64,000 bases of DNA from Terebella lapidaria (Eukaryota; Annelida; Polychaeta; Terebellida; Terebellidae), in assembly GCA_949152475.1 (NCBI GenBank), contig OX424561.1, forward strand, positions 8,370,001-8,434,000, given 5' to 3'. Under the pieces are notes generated by a model. It did no database searches, was not told the DNA's origin, and worked only from the letters and a program-made list of their open reading frames with translations. Both the position numbers and the translations under genes were made by a program. Positions 12,156 to 24,600 of this stretch are shown in pieces; positions within the stretch are counted from its first letter, which is position 1; every line of letters begins with the position of its first letter.

Positions 12156-15100
12156 CATCTCAAAGTTGATGCACAATCATAACCACCAATACATCTCTAA
12201 GAGATGACATGCACAGTGAGACCCATCCACTACATCTCTAAGAGATGATGCACAGTGAGACCCACCCACTTCATCCCTAAGAGATGACATGCACAATGAG
12301 ACCCACTCACTACATCTCTAAGAAATGATGCACAATGGGACCCACTCACTACATCTCCAAGAGATGACATGCACAGTGAGACCCACCCACTTCATCCCTA
12401 AGAGATGACATGCACAGTGAGACCCACCCACTTCATCCCTGAGAGATGACATGCACAGTGAGACCCACCCACTACATCTCTAAGAGATGACCTGCAAAGT
12501 GAGACCCATCCACTACATCTCTAAGAGATGACGCACAGTGAGACCCACCCATGACATCTCTAAGAGATGATGCAGAATGAGACCCACCCACTTCATCTCA
12601 AAGAGATGATGCACAATGAAACCCACCCACTACATCCCTGAGAAATGACATGCACAGTGATACCCACCCACTACATATCTAAGAGATGACATGCACAGTG
12701 AGACCCACTCAATACATCTCCAAGAGATGACATGCACAACGAGACCCAAACACTACATCTCTGAGAGATGACATGCACAGTGAGACCCACCCACTACATC
12801 TCCAAGAGATGACATGCACAACGAGACCCAAACACTACATCTCTGAGAGATCACATGCACAACGAGACCCAAACACTACATCTCTAAGGGATGACATGCA
12901 CAATGAGACCCTCTCACTACTTCCCTAAGAGATGACATGCACAATGAGACCCACCCACTTCATCCCTAAGAGATGACATGCACAATCAGACCCACCCACT
13001 TCATCCCTAAGAGATGACATGCACAATGAGACCCAACCACTTCATCCCTAAGAGATGACATGCACAGTGAGACCCACCCACTTCATCTCTAAGAGATGAT
13101 GCACAGTGAGACCCATCCACTACATCTCTAAGAGATGATGCAAAGTGAGACCCACCAACTTCATCCCTAAGAGATGACATGCACAATGAGACCCACACCA
13201 CTACATCTCTAAGAGATGACATGCACAGTGAGACCCATCCACTACATCTCTAAGAGATGATGCACAGTGAGACCCACCCACTTCATCCCTAAGAGATGAC
13301 ATGCACAATGAGACTAACCCACTTCATCCCTAAGAGATGACATGCACAATGAGACCCACCCACTTCATCCCTATGAGATGACATGCACAGTGAGACCCAC
13401 CGACTTCATCCCTAAGAGATGACATGCACAATGAGACCCACCCACTTCATCCCTAAGAGATGACATGCACAGTGAGACCCACCCACTTCATCCCTAAGAG
13501 ATGACATGCACAGTGAGACCCAACCACTTCATCCATAAGAGATGACATGCACAATGAGACCCACACAACTACATCTCTAAGAGATGACATGCACAGTGAG
13601 ACCCATCCACTACATCTCTAAGAGATGATGCACAGTGAGACCCACCCATGACATCTCTAAGAGATGACATGCACAGTGAGACCCACCCACTTCATCCCTA
13701 AGAGATGACATGCACAATGAGACCCACCCACTACATCCCTAAGAGATGACATGCACAGTGAGACCCACCCACTACATCCCTAAGAGATGACATGCACAGT
13801 GAGACCCATCCACTACATCTCTAAGAGATGATGCACAGTGAGACCCACCCATGACATCTCTAAGAGATGACATGCACAGTGAGACCCACCCACTACATCT
13901 CTAAGAGATGATGCACAGTGAGACCCACCCATGACATCTCTAAGAGATGACATGCACAGTGAGACCCATCCACTACATCTCTAAGAGATGATGCACAGTG
14001 AGACCCACCCATGACATCTCTAGGAGATGACATGCACAGTGAGACCCACCCACTACATCTCTAAGAAATGATGCACAATGAGACCCACTGAGACCCACTT
14101 CATCCGTAAGAGATAACATGCACAATCAGACCCACCCACTTCATCCCTAAGAGATGGCGTGCACAATCAGACCCATCCACTACATCTCTAAGAGATGATG
14201 CACAGTGAGACCCACCCATGACGTCTCTAAGAGATGACATGCACAGTGAGACCCACCCACTTCATCCGTAAGAGATAACATGCACAATCAGACCCACCCA
14301 CTTCATCCCTAAGAGATGACATGCACAATCAGACCCACCCACTTCATCCCTAAGAGATGACATGCACAATGAGACCCACCCACTACATCCCTAAGAGATG
14401 ACATGCACAGTGAGACCCATCCACTACATCTCTAAGAGATGATGCACAGTGAGACCCACCCATGACATCTCTAAGAGATGACATGCACAGTGAGACCCAC
14501 CCACGACATCCGTAAGAGATAACATGCACAATCAGACCCACCCACTTCATCCCTAAGAGATGGCGTGCACAATCAGACCCATCCACTACATTTCTAAGAG
14601 ATGATGCACAGTGAGACCCACCCATGACATCTCTAAGAGATGACATGCACAGTGAGACCCACCCACGTCATCCCTAAGAGATGACATGCACAATCAGACC
14701 CACCCACTTCATCCCTAAGAGATAACATGCACAGTGAGACCTAACCACTTCATCCCTAAGAGATGACATGCACAGTGAGACCCACCGACTTCATCCCTAA
14801 GAGATGACATGCACAGTGAGACCCAAACACTACATCTCTAAGAGATGATGCACAGTGATACCCAACCACTTCATCCCTAAGAGATGACATGCACAGTGAG
14901 ACCCAAACACTACATCTCTAAGAGATGATGCACAGTGATACCCAACCACTTCATCCCTAAGATATGACATGCAAAGTGAGACCCAAACACTACATCTCTA
15001 AGAGATGATGCACAATGAGACCCACTCACTACATCTCTAAGAGATGACATGCACAGTGAAACCCACCCACTTCATCTCTAAGAGATGATGCACAGTGAGA

Positions 15101-15422
15101 CCCACCAACTTCATCTCTAGGAGATGATGCACAATGAGACTCATCCACTACATCCCTATGATATGACATGCACAGTGAGACCTACCCACTTCATCTCTAA
15201 GAGATGATGCACAGTGAGACCCACCCACTACATCCCTGAGAAATGACATGCACAGTGAGACCTACCCACTTCATCTCTAAGAGATGATGCACAGTGAGAC
15301 CCACCAACTTCATCCCTAAGAGATGATGCACAATGAGACCTACCCACTACATTTCTAAGAGATGATGCAAAATGAGACCGACCAATACATCTCTAAGAGA
15401 TGATATGCATAGTGAGACCCAC
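12156..15422 (+). repeat. 38-41-bp minisatellite array, forward orientation
   Basis: About 80 units of the type CATCYCTAAGAGATG-(ACAT)-GCACARTGAGACCCACCCACT. Most variation is presence or absence of a 3-4 base insert (GATGACATGCAC versus GATGATGCAC), Y/R substitutions, and TTCAT/TACAT alternation. Higher-order blocks recur, for example around 13,790-14,040. Each unit holds the near-palindrome CATCTCTTAGAGATG. Open frames in the array (about 13,007-13,222 and 14,383-14,646, minus) are by-products of the repeat. Confidence 0.95.
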
Positions 15423-15645
15423 CATATTGCCTTCACAAATAAATTGTGTATCCTTCCTTGAGGATATACTGAATAAAGTACTAATTAATCTGTTCAGTAA
15501 CCGTACCACCTGCATATAGATTCTATATTTGCAATAATGCAATATCCATCGTTTGTTAACAAGCCAGATTTGCCTGCCATGTTGCCTTGTTTTGTGTTGA
15601 CAAGCATTGGATTGTATTGTTTTAGTGGTGACATCCATCATCAAA

Positions 15646-18600
15646 ATGGAAGAGGGTGCAACACCCCTGAAGGAACAGCTGGAGCTGTCTGAGATGGTGC
15701 TGAGGCATCTGGTAACAGAACTTGCACTCCTAGAAAATGACATGGACCCCCACATTGTGCATGGTAAGAGAGGGACCTGTACATATATTATAACAAGTCA
15801 CCTGAAAGCCTAGAACAGTGTCTGAATAGAAAAGCTTCCTGCTAATGGCATTACATTCCTGGAGCTGGATTGTACATATTACACAATGTGTTCCACATAT
15901 TTATTTATGCTAGATTGTTTCTATGGACATATGAGAAACACATGTATTGCCACATGTACTTTAATGTCTGAGTGCATGGCTATTGAAATTACTATTTATT
16001 ATCTGGATTTCCAGTTTCACCTGCTGTAATATCATCAGAAGAGCCGGCCAGCAATCTAATCCCAAGATCATCATTGGAAATTCCTTGCCCTCTATGTCCT
16101 GTCACGAAGATAGCCATGAAAAAGAGTGTGCTAATCCGCAAACACATGAGGCAATTCCATGAAAAACACAGCTTCATCCATGAAGGTATTTATTTTAGTT
16201 TCTACTTGGTGTCATAATACTTGTATGATTAATTACTATTTAGTGTAAATTTGTGATAACAACCAAACTTGTCCTCGACAGACAAGAAATATCTGCTGTG
16301 CCGACTCCCATGTAGCCCCAAGATTGGAGCACACTATCACTGCCCTTGTGGGACGGTGAGGGTCAGGAGGTCGGTGGCCCTCAAACACGTCCAAAGCTGT
16401 CCTGGGTTGAAAGGTATTGGCTCTTATATGTATCGTGTATATATACAGGCCAAGATAACAAAGATCCCATTCACAGGTCATGTGGCGACTCATTTTTACA
16501 GCCCTTGAAATGTTATTAGGGCATTTCGGCACGAAATGTCCTATGGTTTTGTCTGAGTTTTTTCTTCTTGTTTTTCTTTCACTTTCTGGCAGTTTCTGCC
16601 ATTTTGTTTCCTCGCGATATAACCCAAGAATGCCGGAGATCCGAGGTCAGTGAGGTCCATGAGGATGAAATATATGTAAATTTTTGGACTTTGTTTCCGC
16701 ACAATAACTCAAAAAGTATTCAGGCAATGGCTGCAAAACTTTGCATGGAGGTTCATATATCACCAGAGAAGAACTCGGTCGATTTTGGGGTCATCTGGTC
16801 AAATGACCTTCGACCTAGAGCTCTGAAGAATTTTTGCTGAGTCATCCATGAGGCTTCCTGCATATCTGGAAAATGGTGCATTGTATAGCGAAACGGATGT
16901 TATTTTCAGACTCTTCGCCCTAGACAACATGTCTAAAGCCATATTATGGATGAACTTTGACCTTGACATAAAATTTTTTTGCTGAGTCAGCATGTTTCGT
17001 TTTTGTCTATATCTCAGAAACAGTGCGTCATGAAGTGAAACGGGCGTTATTTTCGGACTCGTTGCCCTAGACAAACATGTCTAAGGGCTATTATGGAAGA
17101 ACTTTGACCGTAAATTTTTTCGCCGAGTCAGCATTTTTCGTTTTCGTCGATATCTCGGAAACGGTACATCATAGATCGAAGTGTACACTATGTTCGGACT
17201 TATTGCTCTAGACAAACATGCCTGATGTGTATTATGGATGAATTTTTACCGTGGCCCAATTTCAGACGAAATGCCCCAAGGCATCTTTAGGCCTTGATGT
17301 CTAGTTTGTATTAACATGGTCAAGATGTAGCCATTTAGTTTAAATAACAACTATTACATGATTCATCCAGTGCCACCCATGATGACTGACCAAAATGGGA
17401 CATTGCCCTCATCCACGCCAAGTGTGACAGCCACGCCTAGAGTGACATTGTGCTCAGCCACGCCAAGTGTGATAACATCCTCAGCCGTGCCAAGTGTGAT
17501 AACATCCTCAGCCACGCCAAGTGTGATAACATCCTCAGCCGCGCCAAGTGTGATAACATCCTCAGCTGCGCCAAGAGTGACATTGTCCTCAGCCACGCCA
17601 AGTGTGATAACATCCTCAGCCGCGCCAAGTGTGATAACATCCTCAGCTGCGCCAAGAGTGACATTGTCCTCAGCCACGCCAAGTGTGATAACATCCTCAG
17701 CCACGCCAAGTGTGATAACATCCTCAGACGTGCCAAGTGTGATAACATTCTCAGCCACGCCAAGTGTGATAACATCCTCAGCCGCGCCAAGTGTGATAAC
17801 ATCCTCAGCTGCGCCAAAAGTGACATTGACCTCAGCCACGCCAAGTGTGATAACATCCTCAGCCACGCCAAGTGTGATAACATCCTCAGCTGCACCGAGA
17901 GTGACATTGTGCTCAGCCACGCCAAGTGTGATAACATCCTCAGCCACGCCAAGTGTGATAACATCCTCAGCCGTGCCAAGTGTGATAACATCCTCAGCCA
18001 CGCCAAGTGTGATAACATCCTCAGCCGCGCCAAGTGTGATAACATCCTCAGCCACGAGATACTTCAAGGAGCACAAAAAGATTAATTGTGACATTTGTCA
18101 GAAATGGATATCACATCAGAACTTCAAGCGTCATGTCGGAACGCACAAGGTGAATGCTTCAACCACTGCTGTATGTGTGGATGGTGTAAACGGCATATAC
18201 CTTGTTGATCCTCAAACAAAGGGACCAGCTCATCCAATACATGTATGTGCTAAGATTAGAGGTGCTTCTTCCTCATTTCTCTGCTCTAAGAAAGATTGTT
18301 CTGCTATGGCCGGTCCAGCATATAGGGGCCATCAAAACTATGTTTGTCGTCATGTCCTCTCCGCCTTGAATGTATCCTCTTCCACACCAGTTATCGAACT
18401 ATGTGAACTTAGTGACGTTTGCATGTCTGAGCACATGCAGAAATCTGTAGGAAATCTGAAGGATGAGGCAGAAAAGTTACACAGGCCACTCATTGTGAAG
18501 TACCCCAACAGTGGGAAAATGGAGTACTTCTCAGTTTTCGCTGGACACAATACCCATCTCACTGATTTTGGGAGAATCTTGGTCACACTGGACAAGGAAT

Positions 18601-21600
18601 CAGTAAGGTGTCCCTGTTCAGGACCTCGCCACAACTGCGTCCACAAAGCTGTTGTCAGGTGGGCTGTGTGTCTGAGTGACACCCCAGAAAACATATCTGC
18701 AGAAGTCAGTACAGAAGAAATCTCAGCCGATGTTTGCTCCACTCTCCCCAACACCGAGGGTGATGTAAAAATCGTTGACCAAAACTTCCTTGCTTTGGAC
18801 AATTCAGTTAGTCGGGACAACCTGATGCCTGAACATGTGTCATGCAAGTTGTGTGGCAGTCCACTTCTTCTCAAGTTGGTGACAAAATCTGGGAGAATAG
18901 TTGACAGGGACTTCATACAAACAGGTACATGTAAAAGTTATTATCATGATTATGTACATGTATAATAAATAAATCAATTAGTCAATCACACATAGTTTCA
19001 TTCAATTTCATGTTGATTTAATGTGAGGGAAAAGTATGATATATATATGTTTTATTTATTTAGATATATATGTATTCATTGCATTAAATTTCAGGGATTT
19101 CAATATATGTGAAAGAGTGCCAGGGCTGCCATCATGTCATACACTATTCTGGGATCGAGGATGGGCTCCTAAACCATGACAATCATGTAGTTGTCACTCT
19201 TCAGTTTTGCAAGTGGTTGCGGATAGCAATAAAGGTGGGCAGGTGATCAACTCCCATGCTGTTGATTGCTGACATACTGAATATATTCCACACACCACGA
19301 TATGTTATTGTTAAACTGGATATAGTTTTGAATACAGCATGAATAAATATTGCTCAACTTCACCCAAAAAGGAATTCATTGTTTCAGTTGTATACTTGTA
19401 CTCTATTCCAGCATCACACTGCACTTGCTACCGAATTGGCAAAATTGCAGGAAAGCAATGGCTTCGACTATCCCCCGAGTACAACATTATTGAATGCATA
19501 CATGAAGTTTGAGGTCTTGTGTCAACATTCCTATGACTACTGTTGTGTCGAATGTGGTCGATACCCACCTATCATAATCACAGATGTCAACAAGAAGTGT
19601 TGTTTTAGACTGAAAAGTAAGCCAAATATCTGCCCTTTTAAATGTAAGAGTAACTCTTTCTTTGGCGAATTGGCATTATAAAATTCAAAGTTCGAAGACT
19701 CATCATTAAAACTCCTCATTATATTATGCTGATTATTCAGACCTAGTCATATATTTATTCTTTTGAGGGTTAAAAATTTTGGCATATAAAACCTTCTCAC
19801 ACACTAATACCTGGTAATTTTGTGGTGTTTGGTACAATGCAGTTGATGAAGTAGGTGGTGTCGAAAAAGCTGTTGACGAGGTTGAACTGGAGAAGTTCTG
19901 GAATGCTGTTGAGAATGACATCATGAAACCAGGTAAATGTATTACTGGTAAAAATAAAATTTGAAGGAAATTTGAAAACTCAGCACATGTACAATGAAGA
20001 ATGATATTCATTTCTTGTTTCTGTGTTTGATCACTAGTCTTGTGTCTGATTGTCATTGTCAGCACACACTCATAGGACTTGTATTTGCTGAATTTGATTC
20101 ATTGTTCACAGGTCAGAAACATGTCAGTGTGACTTATGACTTTTGGGCACCCTTCCTTGGTAAAGCACGTCATGACAATGTGTGCATCAACACGGAATAC
20201 AAGAAAGTGGGACAGGAAAAGGAGTCAGTGTCAGCTGCATGTAGTGAGAATGCTGAGAACACTGATGACTTGTCTCTTACAGAAGACTTACTGTTGGAGC
20301 TAATGACAGAGAAAAAAGTAAGTATATGCCTTGCTCAGCATTTGGAATATTAAACTAACAAAGGATAATAATTTTGTTTCTCAGGAGCACATCACTTCCA
20401 GGTAATTTCTACTAACATGTTGCACCTTCTTCCCATGTTACATATAATTGGTAGCATAAACAAAAGTTATGAAAAACTTCTGAGATTTTATGTGCAGAAA
20501 GGAAATTTTCTCGTCTCGTGACGAATACATGTATGCAAAAACATTGGTCACTGTATTTGTTTGAGCTACAGCACATTTTATGACATGTGTAGTTTCACAA
20601 ATTTATACTGTAATGTATAGGATTTTGGACATGTTGGCATACTTTTTAGGCCAAAAAATCATTAACAGTCATTCAGAACTACTGTTTTTTAGGTTATCGG
20701 ACCTATGGTCCGATAATCTATTGTCGTGGCTTTGAGTCCATCGTCCATCCGTTGTCCGTCCGTTCACATTTTTGTCTTTAAAGTTCACATATATGGCACA
20801 GCTAAGGATGACCTTGAACTTGACCTCCGAGTGCCAAATGTCTGACTCGGGTGCCAAATGTCTGACTCGGAATGTGTAAATAAGCCTAAGCGGCCTAAAC
20901 GCTTGCACCCAGATATATCTTTGTATTATGAACTTATAGAAAATCAAATGCCGCACACGTACATGTAATGGTGACATTGAAGTTCACACAGATGACGTTG
21001 ATTGGTAAATCTCGAGGTCTGTTACCTGCCATGGCCAAACCAAATTTGTCCGGTAACCTATCTTGGCCTTTGGGCAAATTTTGCTTTTTCTCACTCGCTT
21101 GGGGATGCTGCTGCACCGACTACCAATTAATCTTACATCCGTCTACATTAAATACAGTTTAGACTGAATGACTACAACTCTTTCAGCTACGAGATATTCG
21201 CAAGGTGTGCAGAAGTGTTGGCGTCAATGATAAGGGGAGCAAAATGGACTGTTTGCAGCGATTGCGAAACAAACTTCAAAACAAAGACCTGTGTAAGAAG
21301 ATCTTCACTAAATTCGTTGGTTCATCAGGTAAGCTGGATACTCTTGCCAATAATAAAAATCCATGAAAATAATTCAAACTGAATATTTTATGTATATCCC
21401 TGTTTGAAAACTAACTTGTACATATATGTAATTTGAGTTGGGATGTCAGAATTGATATTCAAATTTCGTATCGAACACAAAGTGCACCAAGCACAAAAAT
21501 CAGTTGAAAACTTTGTATTACCAGCACACTATGTTAGCAGACGAGCATACTATAATGGGCTTTTTCATGCGATATCAGATTTACCTGCAATATCTAACAC

Positions 21601-24600
21601 TTCAGGTGGATTGTTGGTCGCATGTTGCCCCCATGGCATAGTGTATGCTGTCAAGTTCCTACTCCGTGGTGAAAGCCCAAGGGATCACGTGGACATCATT
21701 CAGTCCTTCTCTCACCAGCCAAGTCTACTCATCTGTGATATTCCAAGTTTTGTTGCCCGGCATGGTAACAACAGAAATCCCCATATGTTTGACCCACAAG
21801 ATGGACGCTTTGCAGAGCCCACTTCTGAAAATTTAGCTAAGCTAGCAGCGGGCAAACTCAAGGTTTCAATACAAGAACTGGATTGTGCTGGCTTGCTATT
21901 CAAATCTAACTTGGATGAACACACATATTCCAAGACACGACACCCAGTTACCCATCTGACGAGTCATTTCTGTGGGTATGATAGATTTCATGAGAACAAT
22001 ACTTCAAGCAAACAAGAACAACTGAGGCGTGTGGATATCGTTCCCCAGTGTAGCGGACTGAACACTCAGGTGGCTGAGGAATTTTTTTCACTGATCGACA
22101 AGTGTCGCTATTTCCTCACACAAATGTCTCCTGTTCACCACATATTCCTGGTTAGGCTCTTCTGCCACCTACGAAATGAGGACAAAAACAAGCAACGACT
22201 CAAGATTCTACAGAAACAAGTATGTGACACACTGAAGCAGTGTTCCCTGAGCACAACACCGGATGGGAGAGTGTTTATCTGTGGAGACACGGATGCAAGA
22301 AACAAAGATTCATGGGCATCAAACATATCACCAGTCCTTCAGATGTCTGACCAGTCTTCAGATGTTGATGAAGAGTCTGAAGATGAACTTGCCACACGAG
22401 ATGAGAAAACATCCAGTAAGAAACCCACCCCAAACTTCGCCACTCAAGAAGAGTCTGAAGATGACCTTGCCACACGAGATGAGAAAACATCCAGTAAGAA
22501 ATCCACCCCAAACTTCGCCACTCAAGAAGAGTCTGAAGATGACCTTGCCACACGAGATGAGAAAACATCCATTAAGAAACCGACCCCAAACTTCCCCATT
22601 GGAGACGAGTCTGGAAATGACCTTGTCACACGAGATGAGAAAACATCCAGTAAGAAATCCACTCCAAAATTTGCCACTCAAGACGAGTCTGAAGATGACT
22701 TTGCCACAAAAGACTATAAAACATCCAGTAAGAAACCCACCCCAACCTTTGCCACTCGAAACGAGTTTGAAGATGACTTTGCAACACGAGATGAGAAAAC
22801 ATCCATTAAGAAACCCACCCCAAACTTTGCCACTCGAGACGACCATGCAAGTTCTCCAAATTGTGAGTGCTTTAGTTTAACAATCCAGAAAAAAAATTAG
22901 TCTGAAGGAACATCAACCGTAACATAATGAAGCATATTATACATATACTCACAAATTCACTATGCTTTCTATCAGTGTTGTAACTCTTTGTTTCTATAGG
23001 CCACTTAGATCGCAAAAGGAAACAGAGTGAACAACAAAACTCACAAAAAGCAACTAAGAAACGGAAATTGGTTCGCTTTGGTGAGTAGATGAAAATTTAA
23101 CCAAAAAAACCCATAAATATAACAATTGAACAAAAAACTTGCTTGTGTGTTGTGAAATGCAATATTATTCCAAATTGATTTCATATTTTACGCATACATA
23201 TATGCAGTAACATTTCTTAATTTTCCAGTTGATGATTCATCTGTGCCAGTCGTGTTTGGGATTGCGCATGCCTCAAGGGAAGGCATGGTCCTTGCCAGGA
23301 TTGGTCCATACGCACTTACTGCTGGGGACTTTTTGAGCTTAGAGAATATGAACTGGCTGACAGACCAAGTGAATATACCTAATTGCCTCATCCAGATAAT
23401 AACCGTAATATTTCTTGTGGAAGAAAGCCAGTTGTTTAAACTACAGGATTTTTGCTGTGCATTTCAATGTTTTATCTTCCGCAGATCATTGATTCATATC
23501 TTCACCTTATAACGGCTGAACGAGATGATGTCTTGCACCTGTCCACACAGACCATGACGACCATCATCAACATGAGTTACAGCGATTCGAGGCCACCCCT
23601 TCAGAAGGTATTATATTCCATAATATTTGGATTATTACCTTGAGATTTTGCAAACCAAGTGGGAAGCTCCTGATTAAAAATACACTGTTTAGCCAGCAGA
23701 ATGCAATTGAATTTGTGCTTTTTGACATGAAACTCAGGATTAATCTCTTTAAATGTACAGGTAAAACTGCTTGACTACAATTTGATTTTGGGCATTTACC
23801 ATCAAGGACAGGCCCACTGGACTGCAATTGTGAGTTGTGATTTTAAATCAATTTAGATTTAATCGAATGGCCATCTGTCTGTAATTTAGCATCCCGATTG
23901 AAAATCGGGAGGCCTCATGTTTTTTGTCTGAATGGCTGATGCAAAATCAATGCTAACACTAGCGCATACTTCATCACTTGATCATTACTCTGCATAAATG
24001 TATGCATGCACCGATATGTAGATAGAAATAATTTTCTCCTTTATTTTGTGTTCAGCCTGTACTGTTTATTTTCGAATTGTATGTCTTCAAGGTTATCCAT
24101 AATCCTACTGGTGAAATAGTGTATTATGATCCCTACGGAGAGAAAGAACCTATGCTCAATAAGATTGAAGAAAGCTGGAGGTTATTGCCATAACATTTGT
24201 TGTAGAACAAATTAGTTCATATTCCTGTGTTTATTTCTGTGTTTTGTTTTCCATACAGAAATATAGTGACAATTTGTCCACCCATTTTCTACTAATAACA
24301 TGTCCAGCTCATGTACTAATTGTTAACTGTTGTGTTGACTGAGGGAATCCCATGTCGTGTTTTAACAAGAAGGAGGAATATCAGATGAGTCATGAGGGTA
24401 TTTAACTAACCTGAACAGCTAGTTAAATAGATATTCCTCCCATCAAAACATGACATAAGATTGTCTTTCTGACCCACCAACCAATAGAAACAACCATTTT
24501 ACTCCCTAAATCGTTGAAAAGTCGTACCTTTCATGTTGTATCAGAAAAATATGATAACATATTTTGAATGTTTCTCTGTGTGACTCTAAAGCATTGGTAT

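Noticed and set aside
12156..15422. CRISPR-like array
   Set aside because: Units are directly adjacent with no unique spacers, and the genome is eukaryotic; this is a minisatellite.
17363..18094. Antisense genes of 243 and 202 codons opposite exon 4
   Set aside because: They exist only because the 27-bp repeat is stop-free in those frames; the composition is purely repetitive.
22263..22880. Overlapping 205-codon plus-strand and 162-codon minus-strand frames
   Set aside because: By-products of the 78-bp coding repeat; the phase-consistent exon 10 reading explains the region.
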